Below, one piece after another: positions 1-11,555 of a stretch of DNA of 64,000 nt (position 1 is its first letter; each line of letters starts with the position of its first letter). The stretch is from Saussurea involucrata (Eukaryota; Streptophyta; Magnoliopsida; Asterales; Asteraceae), in NCBI GenBank assembly GCA_033807775.1, contig CM066312.1, positions 28,865,696 to 28,929,695 of the forward strand. Direction: 5' to 3'. A program made the position numbers and the translations under genes. The notes beneath the pieces were generated by a model. That model made no database searches and was not told the origin of the DNA. It was given only the letters and a program-made list of their open reading frames with translations.

Positions 1-104
1 TAAATATTAATTCGGTTTCTACTTGTTCTTCGGTGTGACCCTATAGGATCATATATTACCGACAATATTATTTTATAATCATTCTTGAGCATATAGAACC
101 AACA
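1..104 (-). repeat. 3' LTR of Copia D (partial, runs off the window)
   Basis: The minus strand starts an LTR at 104 with TGTTGGTTCTATATGCTCAA, the same start as the 3' LTR of Copia C at 63602. Only the first 104 bases are inside the window. A purine-rich tract (AAGTGGGAGAT on the minus strand) lies directly before it at 105-115, as expected for the plus-strand primer. Confidence 0.88.
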
Positions 105-2089
105 ATCTCCCACTTGATCAAGATTGCATTATAGAATGATATAGACAGTAGTGGACGTCTAGCAACATCTCACTGCCCCCAGCAATGTATGACTGTAAGT
201 GCCATTCAACAACATCCAATTCCCACAAGCTCATAACTTCAATTGATGTATAAGGTGTGGTATCAGTTATCCCTTTGTTCGGACGTCATGTTGAAGATGA
301 GACATGGATTTATCATTCTCATATGTTGTTCAACTTTTGGTAAGGCGCCTTAGATGTATCACTCTTTAAATCATTTTAGAGGAACAAATCCCATCTTGAC
401 TACATACGATTCTTATGCAGTTCATACTATGCCCAATGATGCCTTTATAACTGCCTTGTTAAAGAACAGTGTTTACCTATATCAAAACACAGTACTCCCT
501 ACACCCAAGTCCCTAATATGCATCTCAGGTCGAGGAATAAAAGATACTACCTTAATTCAAGACTCACTTATGACGACGATCCATGAAGTGATCTTGAAGC
601 GGGTCAAGTCCAATACGAAGGGGCCCAATTCATATTAGTCTTACTTCAAGGATCCAATACGAAGTAAGACTATGTTACTCTTAAAAGTCAACCAATCCAA
701 TTCATATCAGTCTTACTTCATGGTTGCTCCCACAACTATGAACGACTATGGACATTTAGAATAACTGGTTTATTCAAGGATTAAAACATGCTAATATAGA
801 ACATAACGAGTATGAAAAAGATCATATCCTATATATCTAACTAAATACTATACTTGTTGCTTAACTTGTTCCAATATCCAAATACTAAATCCAAATCAAA
901 TCCCATCACTAGAATAACGAAGCCCTATAGCTCAAGCATGACCTTTCAAGTTTAGCTTACGAAAAGAGCTTCGTGAATGGGTCCACCAAAAATTTGATGT
1001 GTGAACTCTGTGAATACTAACATCTCTATTTTTAACTTTATTCCGAATATAGTTAAATGTTTGGAGTAGATGCTTGGTACTCTGATGTGACATAGGGTCC
1101 TTTAGCTTGCGTAATGGCACCCACATTGTCACAAAAGATTTCTAGGTGATCCTGAATGGGAGGCATCTACCTAGCTTTTCAATGAACTCTTTCATCCAAG
1201 CATCTTCCCTTTTGCAGCTTCTAAAGCAGCAGTATATTCTTATTTTGTAGTATATTATGCAATTTACCTTCGCTTGGAGCTTTTTCCGACGAACTACTTC
1301 TTCATTCATAATGAAGACATACCCATTTTGTGGTCGAGAACCTTCTCGATCTTTATGGAAGCTATCATCAGTGTAACATTTTACTATGATCTTCTTCCAA
1401 CCCTTAATTAAGAAACACTTATTTGGTTCTTCGTAAGTACCTTAGAATGTTCTTTATAGTCATCCTACCTTCCCTCGTATTTCGTTGGTATCTTCTTCTA
1501 ATGCTCTAAAGCATTATGACACACTCGGTCTAGTGCATATCATGGCAAATATGATGGATCCAATTGCTGAAGCATATGGAATACCAATCATTTTATCTAG
1601 CTCAACCTTTGTGCTAGAACATTGAGACATGCTCAAAATGATGTCATATCATACTTGCAAGAAACTACCTTTAGAGCCTTGCATCTTGAACCTTTCAAGA
1701 TCTTGCCAATATACGCACTTTGACTTAAACCTATAAGTCGTCTTGATATATCTCTATAGATCTTTATTCCAAGAACACAATTAGCCTTTCCTAAGTCTTT
1801 TATTAAGGAAATATTGTCTAAGCCAAGACATGATATCTTGCTAAGTCAAAAAGTTAATTTACAAATACTAGTACATCTTCCACATACTACATTAGAAATT
1901 TTACTGCGCTCCCACTAGCCTTTTAGTAAATGCATAAGTCATCTTTTATTTTGGTGAAGTTAAAAACTTTTAATTTTCTCGTCAAAATGAAGATTCCAGC
2001 TTTGAGATGCTTGTACTGGTCCATGAATGGATTGCATCTTGGTGTTCATGACTCTAAGCCACTCATCAGATTCAGAATCTGACATAGCA
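105..2089 (-). pseudogene. Copia D: RT/RNase H remnant and 3' untranslated region
   Basis: On the minus strand this is the distal part of a Copia polymerase. A degraded RT active-site region lies near 1860-1930 (YVED where YVDD is expected), followed by a PYASAIGSI-like stretch near 1570-1610. The RNase H tail is at about 932-1132, including a CDN-type segment read as 'AITQAK'-like and an 'IRNKVKNRDV' segment. Stops and frameshifts interrupt every domain. About 800 bases of non-coding 3' sequence (115-930) precede the LTR. The frameshift after the PYASAIGSI stretch is also present in Copia C, so that lesion was inherited by both copies. Confidence 0.75.
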
Positions 2090-2340
2090 CTTAGGCTTCA
2101 CAAAGGTCTTCACTTCAACAGAGCTCATAGACCAGAGCTCTGTTGTTCTTCGGGTATGAACAGTTCTTCTGTTGATCTTCTGCCAGAGCTCTGTTGAGCT
2201 CTGTTGGTTCCACCAGAACTCTGTTGAGTTATGTTGGTCTTTTTGTTGAGATTCTTCTAAGTCTTCTGCTCGATCTCTGTTGGTCTTCTGCCTTGATAAT
2301 ATTTTCAATACTTTTACATAACAGATACATGGGGCTAACA
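2090..2340 (-). repeat. 3' LTR of A, truncated
   Basis: The LTR begins at 2340 (TGTTAGCCCC on the minus strand) and matches the first part of the 5' LTR at 22734-23422. It stops abruptly near 2090 where Copia D sequence resumes, so only 251 bp remain of roughly 690. Compared with the 5' LTR it has about 33 extra bases near 2230-2262. Repeated CTCTGTTG and AGAGCTCT motifs fill it. The junction shows a short microhomology (ACTT). Confidence 0.85.
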
Positions 2341-2352
2341 ATCTCCCCCTAA
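2341..2352 (-). other. Polypurine tract of A
   Basis: The minus strand reads TTAGGGGGAGAT directly before the 3' LTR start. This is the normal position and composition of the plus-strand primer of an LTR retrotransposon. Confidence 0.8.
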
Positions 2353-2477
2353 GTATCGAAAATAAAAATTTGGAAATACAGAGATGTAAAACAAAAGAAC
2401 AGAGAACATTTCCCTCTGTTGAAACCTTGCACTATTATTTTAAGATATTACAATACAGAGTAAAAGAATAAGTACAT

Positions 2478-4997
2478 TTAGGAATAATTATCTCCCCTTA
2501 GGATTCTGTCGAATCTTCTGATCAGCTCGCGGAAGTCCAGCATAAGATCTATATGTTCGACGCAGAGCCTCAGTTGCTCTTCTGGACACTTCTCTCTTGG
2601 GAGATTCTGAATTATGTTCTTGAGATACACCAGCGATTCACTCGAGTACTTGTGGGCTTCAGATATTCTGATGGCCTTCTTGATCTTCTTCTGTCGGCAG
2701 ATGAAGGCTGGAGGATTTTCAACTACTGTTCCAGTCCTATAGTGGCCATAACCCTCAAGGTTTTCGTTTGGTGGTGCAACCGCTAGTTTCTCAACTTTGA
2801 ATTCTATGCCTAGCTGAAAATCAATCTGATTTCTGAGATTTATGTGCTCTTGCATAGCAAATCGAACCTCTAGTAGCGCAGTTCTTGCTGGAGTGTATCT
2901 TTCGGAAAAGTTCAAGCAGTAGGCGTGAAGCATGATCAGATCGTATGGATTTAGAAGCACAAGATCGTTGTTGTTGAAGAATTCGTTACTGCCTTCTGTT
3001 GATTCAACAGTGTACTCATGGTATACGACTCTGTCATGTTGGAACTTTTTATGCTTGATGTCCATGATTCTGCGGATACCAAAGTTTATGTTTATGGCTC
3101 TGTTCAGATTTGACTTGGTTTGAATGAACTTTAGCCTTGAATCAGAAATGGTGTTTATTCTGATGAGATTGAGGTACAACCATGGGTTTGGCATTGACAG
3201 GGATGATGTCTCTGTCAGCATAGAGATATCTAAAAAATTCCTCTAAGGAAGGTTTCTCGGTGTGTTTGGTAGATGTTTCTGGGTTCGGTTCTGGCTGAAT
3301 TGGGTTCTGGTCTTCATTTGTTTCAGCCATGAGGATATCAATGTGAGCAGACTCTTGTGCGGCTTCTGTTTGAACTTGAGGTTGGGCTTGGCTTGATTGT
3401 TCTTCAGCAGAGATTGGGACTGATCTCTCTGGTTCAGATTTTGGAGATGTAGGAGGGGTGTCTAAGAAAATGATTTATGGTGGTTGTTGAGTTGAAGGTT
3501 CTGGTGATTTGATAACCCTATCTTTGAACATGTAATCAAACACAACCATAGTCATCTCTGATGTTTCTTCTTATGTTATCCCCTTGTCTCCTGGCTCAGC
3601 CTCTTCTGTCACTTTCCTTTTGCGTTTGTTCTTTTCTTTTTCTGTCCCCTCTTTCTCAATTGATTTCTCCTTTTCTTTCTCTTTCTCTATTTCCTTCTCC
3701 CCCTTTTGTTGTTCTGCGGACTCACCCATCTGATTGTCTGAATTACCCTTACATGTATCGTGAAAATCATCATCATCATCTTCATCATCAGAAAAATCTA
3801 CTGCAGTTTTGGGTGAGGGAGGAACAACAAACTTCGGAGTAGTTTTGGCTCTTTTGCTCGAGGGTTCTCCTTCTGGCGCTCCTTCTGCAGGTCGTTTAAG
3901 TGTGGCAGTCTGTAGGATTGTATCTGTGAAAACAATGACTGCCTTTTTCAGTGTATCTTCGACCTCTGTTGCGGCAGTTCTGATCTCATCTACTTGACTC
4001 TCAAAGTTAACTTTGTGAGCGTCAAGAGATGACTGCACATGTCGTTCTGTCGCCTGTACCTTCATGACAAATTTAGATGAAATCGTCAGCATCCGGCTTA
4101 GGACCTCTCTCCTGAAGTTTCCCATTTGGCCAACTGTTATTGGTAAGTCATTGGGGTTTGGGCTGGAGATGTTGAGTGGAGTAGCAGATGAGGTTGTTGC
4201 GTCTTTGATGGATTTCTTAACAGAGTTGTCAATTAACTCTGTCAAGGTTCTGATGTTCGATTCTGATAAGAGAACAGAAGGTATAGGCAGGGTTCTGTTC
4301 ATGGATTCCTTGTGATTCTCTTCCATTATTTTCTTCATATCAGCAAGTCCTGTCGAAGTCTTTGTCGTCTCCTCTGTTCTGTCTCTTTTCAGATCGGCTA
4401 TCTCTGTCGTCAGCTTTGTAATCGTTTCTGTTCTGGCACGTTCAGCCTCTGCTCTGAGTCTTTCAACTTCTGCATATTTATTCGTGATCTGCTGCAGTTC
4501 TTCTTTGAGAAGAGCATTCTCCTTGTGGATCAGCTCCTCCTTCTGGTCATTGATAAGTTTATACTCATTCAAGGAGTTGTTGATACCATCACAGAAGCTT
4601 GTGAACTCTGCTTTAGTGACAGTCTCAACGGGGGTAACCCTGATTCCAACGGATGGATTCAGTTCAACCTCGAGTTCAGATGTGCCTCTTTGAAGAGTTG
4701 CGTTTATGTTGGCTCTTTGAGGACTTCTACCCGATCCTTGATGAACTGTTTGAACAGAAGCATCTACAGGTATTCTGATCTCAATTACCTCCTCCAGCTT
4801 AGGTTCTGGTGAAGGTAATCGGATGTGATGAGAAGAGCTTGGATCAAGCAAAGTCTTCCCTTGTTCAACTAAGGTCTCCCATTGTCCTTGAGTCGGACAG
4901 AGACTACGTGAGATGCGAAAGATCTCAGGTCTATTTTGTGACAAGTCTATATGAGCCACAGAGGCATCATCGTGTGGAGGTGACCTATTGATGTTCT
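2478..4997 (-). pseudogene. Element A third ORF (env-like position), C-terminal part
   Basis: This continues the third ORF of A after the Gypsy F insertion. Open segments are 5002-3574 (about 475 codons), then short stretches to about 3142, then 3221-2478 in another frame (247 codons). The first segment has a long charged coiled-coil (about 4300-4600), an acidic run of D/E (about 3765-3795), a K/E-rich tract (about 3590-3710) and a basic nuclear-signal-like cluster (KNKRKRK). The last segment resembles the C-terminal domain of similar proteins in Asteraceae Sirevirus-like elements, with a 'QLGIE' segment. Stops lie near 3571 and 3478 and a frameshift near 3200. The role of the protein is unknown; I see no obvious membrane fusion features. 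Confidence 0.7.
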
Positions 4998-5002
4998 GGG
5001 GC
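4998..5002. repeat. Target-site duplication of Gypsy F, left copy (GGGGC)
   Basis: GGGGC directly precedes the LTR end at 5003 and is repeated at 13236-13240 after the other LTR. A 5-bp duplication is standard for Gypsy integrases and proves a single clean insertion into A's third ORF. Confidence 0.92.
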
Positions 5003-6682
5003 TGTAACATCCCGCAAAACAAAACATACATATAACATATAATTCATAACAGGGTTTCAACGAAATCATTCACATTACACATTTGGTCCCAAAGTCTGAT
5101 CTAACGAATATAAAATTCAGTACAAACTTGATCCCATTTAGATCTGATAATAGCTAATAACTGAAATTTAAGTACAAAAGTATCATCAACTTCATAATGA
5201 TCATCATTCCACATAGCTATCCACCAAGTAATCTAATCATTTACTCTTACTGGTACCACCACCTGGAATACAGATTTTTAAAACAAAAATGAGGGTTAGA
5301 CCTAAGGGTCTAGTGAGTAAAACCCTAAAATTTGGAAATCATTAAAACTCATTTATATAATACACATCTTCATATAATTACATACACTTCACACGTGAAT
5401 TAATACCAATTAAAAATTTACACAACATACCTGTCCCATTCCTCCTTATCCCTCCACCAATGGCCAATAACAATTGGTTGTGAGCCAATTTAACACACCG
5501 GTCCAAAGCCCGGCCACGTATTATATTTTCATATAATACTCACGTAATTATAATATCTCAATATATTATAATTACTCACGTATGACATATTCATACACAT
5601 TATCAAACATTTATTAATCACATCTTGTATTCCAGTAAAATATACTTTTTTAAAGTAAAACTCACCTCGTGTGTTTATCACAAAAACTCTTCCAAGATAA
5701 TTCACGTATGTCGATCCTTCACAGAATCTGAAATCAGATAAAATACCAAATATCTCTTTTAACACTAAAACTTACAAAATTCTCAATTCAAATCGCAACC
5801 CAAAATAATATGAAATCGCAATGAACAGTACAAGTCGCAACCGTGATGAACAGTACAAAGTCGCAACCTCTTACTGCGACTTCACCCCGAAATCGCAACC
5901 CACTATTGCGACTCCATCCTAAGTCGCAATCAACTACTGCGATCCCAAACCCAAATCGCAATCAACTACTGCGATTCCAATCCCAAATCGCAATCAACTA
6001 CTGCGATTCCAATCCAAGTCGCAAACGACCATTGCGACTTCAAGCCCAAATCGCAATCGACCATTGCGACTTCGTTGAATGTCACAGTCCTCTATTGCGA
6101 CTTCGATGAATGTCACAGTTCACTGTTTCATCCTAAAACCCAGATTTTTGTACTTTTACTCTATGCAAGCTACTGGAAAAATGCAGATATGTTTAAGACC
6201 ATTAGCACAACCTAACCTTAAGCTTAAACTCCCCAAAACATCCATTTTTAACAAAACCCACCAAGACCTAACTAGTATATTCAAGAATAACTTAAGGAAT
6301 TAGGAATACAATTAAAGTAGGGATGTTTTACCTTGATTACTTCAATTTGGTACAAAATCACAGCAGCAATTCCTTCTTCTTCTTCACTTCTCTCGATCTC
6401 TCTCTCTTTCTACCGAATTATCACACATACACACACTTACACTTTTAGATATTTACTTCATTTGGACACCTCACTCTATTTAGAAAGAAAAGTCGGTTTG
6501 ACCATGTGAGGTGTCAAAATAAGTTACCAATAAACCCTAAACTTGTTCCACTTGCCAAAACATACCCCTAACTTCTATTATAAAAATTAAAACTTACCCC
6601 TTAACTTCTCACTCCTTAAAATACCCACATAAACTTATAAAATTTTTATATTTTAAATTAAATAAAATACCTGGTTATTACA
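5003..6682 (-). repeat. 3' LTR of Gypsy F
   Basis: A 1680-bp LTR with termini TGTAAT...GTTACA on the minus strand. It nearly matches 11556-13235. It contains a tandem hairpin array at 5860-6101. Antisense open frames seen in the array are by-products of the repeat, not genes. Confidence 0.95.
5860..6101. repeat. Tandem hairpin array in the F 3' LTR
   Basis: Eight units spaced about 32 bp start at about 5860, 5891, 5922, 5955, 5986, 6018, 6050 and 6081. Each carries TCGCA and TGCGA arms separated by 7-9 bases, able to form a 5-7 bp stem. In several units the outer pair changes from G-C to A-T together. The last unit is damaged here (GTCACA) but intact in the 5' LTR (GTCGCA). Confidence 0.85.
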
Positions 6683-6697
6683 ACATCTCCCCCTTAA
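6683..6697 (-). other. Polypurine tract of Gypsy F
   Basis: The minus strand reads TTTAAGGGGGAGATG immediately before the 3' LTR, the expected plus-strand primer. Confidence 0.85.
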
Positions 6698-6720
6698 AAG
6701 AATTCCGTCCCGGAATTCGG

Positions 6721-8952
6721 TTAAGAGAATAGATGAGGGTATTTGGTTCTCATCTCCGCCTCCGATTCCCATGTTGCATCCTGACCCCTATGATGTTTCC
6801 ACTGGACCTTTACTTGCCTGATCTCCTTATTCCTTAATACTTTAACCTTGTGATCAACTATTGCTTCCGGTTCCTCCACATAGTTCAACTTTTCATCCAC
6901 GTGAATATCTGGTAGTGAGACTGCTTGGTCTGGTGCAACTAAACATTTCCGAAAATTCGACACATGGAACGCGTTATGAATCCTGCTCAGCTCCAACGGA
7001 AGATCCAATCTGTAAGCTACTTCACCGATCCTTTCTGTAATTTCAAATGGCCCAATATAACGCGGACTGAGTTTACCTTGCTTCCCAAAACGTATGACCC
7101 CTTTCCAGGGCGAAACTTTCAACATCACAAATTCCCCGACTTGGAATTCTAACGGTTTCCGGCGTCGATCTGCGTAACTTTTCTGCCTGTCTTGAGCCAT
7201 TTTCAATCTATCCCGAATCTGAGTAATCTTATCTGCTGTTAACTGTACTATTTCTGGCCCTGCCAATTGCTTCTCTCCCACTTCATTCCAACACAAAGGC
7301 GTTCGGCATTTTCTTCCATACAATACTTCAAACGGAGCCGCCTGAATGCTGGCATGATAACTGTTGTTGTAGGCGAATTCTATCAAAGGCAGATGTTTAT
7401 CCCATGACCCCCCAAAATCAACTATACAAGCCCGAAGCATATCCTCTAAAGTTTGGATTGTTCTTTCACTTTGCCCGTCAATCTGTGGATGATATGTTGT
7501 GCTCAACTTTATCTGCGTTCCCATCTCTTTTTGAAAGCTTCTCCAAAACCTAGAAGTAAAACGACTATCTCGATCGGAAATAATCGAGATTGGAACTCCA
7601 TGTCGAGTTACTATTTCATTAATATACAACTTAGCTAAACGTTCCAAAGAATCAGTTTCTTTTATCGGCAAGAAATGTGCAGACTTCGTCAACCTATCCA
7701 CAATCACCCAAACAGAATCAAATCCCTTTGAAGTTCTTGGCAACTTGGTAATGAAATCAGTAGTGATCTGATCCCATTTCCACATTGGTATATCTAGTCG
7801 TTGCAACTGCCCAAACGGTTTCTGATGTTCAATCTTCACTTTCTTGCAGGTAGTACAATCTTCCACATACTTAGCAACACTTCTCTTCATTCCCGACCAA
7901 CAATAGAATTGTTTCAAATCTCTATACATTTTATTTGTACCTGGATGAATAGAAAATCGAGATTGATGAGCTTCTTGTAGTACACGATCCCGTAACCCAC
8001 CCAAACGAGGTACCCAAATTCTGTTTCCCATACACAACAACCCACGGTCATCTTTCCCAAGCAATGCTGATATCCCAACCAACCGTTCTGACTTCAAACT
8101 TTCCTCTTGATAAGCATCTATTTGGCATTTCAACAATTCATCAAAGATATTAGGAAGAAGTTCAGCTCGTAACGATATAGCTTTTATTGTTCCGCTTCTT
8201 TCTTGACGACTTAACGCATCTGCCACCACGTTCGCTTTCCCTGGGTGATAAAGAATTTCACAATCATAATCATTCACTAATTCTAACCACCTTCTTTGCC
8301 TCATATTCAATTCCTTTTGATCAAAAAGATGTTGAAGACTTTTATGGTCCGTGAAAATTTGACATTTAGAACCATAAAGATAATGCCTCCAAATCTTTAA
8401 GGCAAAAACAACTGCTGCTAGTTCCATATCATGGGTAGGATATTGTCTTTCGTGATCCTTTAATTGACGCGAAGCATAGGAAATCACCTTCCCACGTTGC
8501 ATGAGTACACATCCCAATCCCAACTTAGAAGCATCACTGTAGACCACAAAATAATCAGAACCTTCTGGCAATGCTAATATCGGCGTGCTGCAGAGTTTCT
8601 CTTTCAATATTCTGAATGCCTCATCTTGTTCTGCTTTCCATTCAAACTTTAAATTCTTCCGAGTTAACTTAGTCAGTGGCGTCGCGATTCGAGAAAAGTC
8701 TTTTATGAACTTCCGATAGTATCCAGCTAGACCCAGAAAACTGCATACTTCGGTTGCCGTCTTCGGTGGTTCCCATCTTTCAATTGCTTCCACTTTTGCT
8801 GGATCAACTTGTATACCCTTCTCTGAAACTACATGACCCAAAAACTGAACTTCCCGCAACCAGAATTCACATTTAGAGAACTTAGCGTACAACTTTTCTT
8901 TCTTCAGTAATTCCAAAATCAAACGAAGATGTCGCGCATGATCCTCTTTGGA
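6721..8952 (-). pseudogene. Gypsy F pol, second part: RT end, RNase H, integrase, chromodomain
   Basis: This frame continues the gag-pol of F after a premature stop. From the N-terminus it encodes the RT end (KLYAKFSKCEFW, FLGHVVSEKGI), RNase H (VVYSDASKLGLG, TDHKSLQHLF), a zinc-binding integrase head (H...C-TTC), the integrase core (TTDFITKLP, SDRDSRF, QIDGQSER with D, D and E present), and a C-terminal chromodomain-like segment (YVEEPEAIVDHKV ... TKYPHLF). The integrase and chromodomain are unbroken. The chromodomain is thought to direct insertion toward heterochromatin, which fits this nested setting. Translation from the F start would stop before this part, so the copy is non-autonomous unless read through. 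Confidence 0.92.
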
Positions 8953-11292
8953 TCAGGAATAAATAAGTATATCATCGATAAATACAATGACAAATTTATC
9001 GAGATAAGGCTTACATACCCGATTCATCAAATCCATAAAAGCGGCTGGAGCATTCGTCAATCCAAAAGGCATTACCAAAAATTCGTAGTGGCCGTATCTC
9101 GTGCGAAAAGCAGTCTTTAAAACATCCTCCTCCTTAACCTTCAACTGATGGTAGCCAGATCTGAGATCAATATTTGAGAAGTAACAAACTCCAACTAATT
9201 GATCAAAAAGGTCATCATTTCTTGGAAGTGGATACTTGTTCTTGATCGTGCGCTTATTCAACTCCCGATAATCGATACACATTCTCATTGAACCGTCTTT
9301 CTTCTTCACAAATAAAACTGGTGCACCCCATGGCGATGAGCTGGGTCTGATGAAGCCCTTATCAGATAAATCTTGAAGTTGCGACATCATTTCTTTCATT
9401 TCTGGTGGTGCTAATCTGTACGGCGCGCGAGCAATAGGATTGGCTCCAGGTACCAGGTCTATTCCAAATTCTACTTGTCTAACAGGAGGAAGACTATTCA
9501 AGTCTTCAGGAAAAACTTCTAGGTATTCACTAGCAATGGAAATATCTTCCAGCTTACACTTTTCAGGCCTACTATCTATCACATAGGCTAGATAACTAGA
9601 GCAACCCTTATTAACACATTTACGGGCTTTTATCATGGATATAAGACTGGACTGATGATTCTTACGATCTCCATAAATCACTACCGATCTCTTATCAGGT
9701 AAAACGACATTGATTATTTTCTTATCACAAACTATATTAGCCTGATTCTCAGCTAGCCAATCCATTCCTACTACCACATCAAATTCAATCAAAGCTATAG
9801 GAAATAGTTGTATCGGTACTCCACATCCCTCTATATTAATCATGCAATGATCAAAAACCTCTTTAACTGCCACTTGGTTATCATTTGCGGTGTCTACTAA
9901 TAAAGCATGTTTTAACATTTTAGGCTCTAAATGCATGTAAGCAGCAAAGGAGGGAGACACAAAAGATCGGTTTGCACCAGAATCAAATAACACTTTAGCA
10001 CGCGTGGAGTTTATGAAAAATGTACCTGTGACCACATCAGGAGTTTCCTCCGCCTCTTTAGCTGTCATTTGGAACGTACGACCCCTCGTTCTCGGCGGTT
10101 CTATTCTTGGGACTACTGGTCTCGTAATGGCTGGTTTCCCCGATGTACCCCCGGATTGTATTCTACCCCGCGGACAATCTGATTGGAGGTGATCCGGAGA
10201 GTTGCACAAAAAGCAAAATCGTGTTACTCGACAATCCTTTACAACATGCCCAGTTTTCCCACATTTAAAGCAAACCCGTGACTCTACTTGGCAATTTCCC
10301 TGATGGTAACGATTACACCTTGGGCATGGTCTTTCTGTTGGTCGAAATGATGGACGGTTGTCGAACCTCTGAAATCTAGGTTTCCTTGAATCCTGCGGTG
10401 GTCCTTCCCATTTTCTTTTCCCTATGCTCTTAACACCCGTATCTCTTTTATTATCTCTTTCCACATTCTCGGCAGCATCCACCGCAGCTGTAAAAGTATT
10501 TGGCCCTGTGGCAGTCACCAATCTTCGAACCTCGGAATTCAATCCATAAATAAACCTCTCCATTTTCATCTTTTCTGTAGCAACATAATACCCTGCAAAA
10601 CGAGACTTCTCCAAAAATCGTGCAGTATAATCTCTAACCGATAGATTTCCTTGTTGTAGATTCATAAATTCTTCTTCTAACTGTCTGACAGCAGCTTGTG
10701 GACAGAAGTGCGTCGTGAAAGCTAATACAAATTCCTCCCATGCAAAAGTAGAATAAACGTCTGTTCCTCTTGATTCTGTATGAGACTCCCACCAATACAG
10801 AGCATCCCCTTTCAGCATCGCAGCTCCATTAAGCACTTTGTCTTCTTCCGCACATTTACACGTCTTGAAGATGGCCTCGATTTCTTTCAGCCATCTCATC
10901 GCCTTTACTGGATCCCGATCTCCTGAATATGTAGGGGGCTTACAACTAAGAAACATTTTATAGTCGCACTTTTTCATTGCTGGTAGAACAGTAGAGGTAA
11001 GTGGTATCTCCACTTCATGTTCCGGATCTGGCCTTTCAGTTTCATTAAAACGGTTACGTTCGAACATGGCTTGTATGCTATCCTGTAATCTCCCCATTTC
11101 AGCAGTCAAATCATCTCGTGTAACAAACTCTGTACCATGCTGTTGTGTTCTACCTCCAGCTCGGCCTCCTGTTCCCCTTCCAGTTCTACCTCTACCACGA
11201 TCTCCTCCTCTTCCCCCTGTTCCTAATGGCGGATTTCCTCCACTTGAATTCCTTCCTCTTCCCTGATTCCCTTGTCTGATGCCAGTCGCCAT
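8953..11292 (-). pseudogene. Gypsy F gag, protease and RT, cut by a stop
   Basis: A 779-codon frame starts at ATG 11292. An R/G-rich N-terminus (residues about 1-50) is followed by the retrotransposon gag domain (about 110-240) and CCHC-type knuckles near 330-375 (CFKCGKTGHVVKDC, CFLCNSPDHLQSDC). The aspartic protease has LFDSGANRSF near 431. RT starts near 600 and includes YPLPRNDDLFDQL and the catalytic FIDDILIYS. The stop TGA (8953-8955) falls right after that motif, where relatives (including Gypsy G here) have arginine, so CGA to TGA is the likely lesion. The 250-bp leader is short and holds no extra ORF, unlike Gypsy G. Confidence 0.93.
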
Positions 11293-11540
11293 TCTGTGGA
11301 TTCAAACAAGGTTAATATACACACATAAGCACATACCCCATATAATAAGATATTCCAGTTCAAACATGTACCTGTAAGATCATAATTACACTGGCCTGGT
11401 GTAATTTGAAATTACCTTACATGATGTTCCTTCTACCTTTTATACTTAATATCCCCAGGTTCTAATTTAATCGGGACATCCTACTTCACATGCAGTTTAA
11501 GTCTAGGTACGGATACTAATACCTAAATCCCTTAAACTAG

Positions 11541-11553
11541 GGCTCTGATACCA
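11541..11553 (-). other. Primer binding site of Gypsy F
   Basis: The minus strand reads TGGTATCAGAGCC two bases after the 5' LTR, complementary to the 3' end of initiator methionine tRNA. Confidence 0.92.
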
Positions 11554-11555
11554 TC

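Noticed and set aside
354..638. Plus-strand open frame of 94 codons in the left flank
   Set aside because: It is antisense to the Copia D 3' untranslated region. A counterpart in C (63197-63451) agrees only for about 30 codons and then shifts frame, so it is not kept as a protein.
3561..3842. Plus-strand frame rich in leucine and serine, looking like a signal peptide
   Set aside because: It is the reverse complement of the K/E-rich tract of element A's third ORF.
5860..6101. CRISPR-like array (short repeats with regular spacing)
   Set aside because: Units are contiguous hairpins within a retrotransposon LTR, spacers are also repeated, and the genome is a plant nucleus.
5843..6303. Open frames over the F LTR hairpin array (also 12396-12856)
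   Set aside because: They are repeat by-products: the 32-bp units keep a frame open for a short way, and they are antisense to F.
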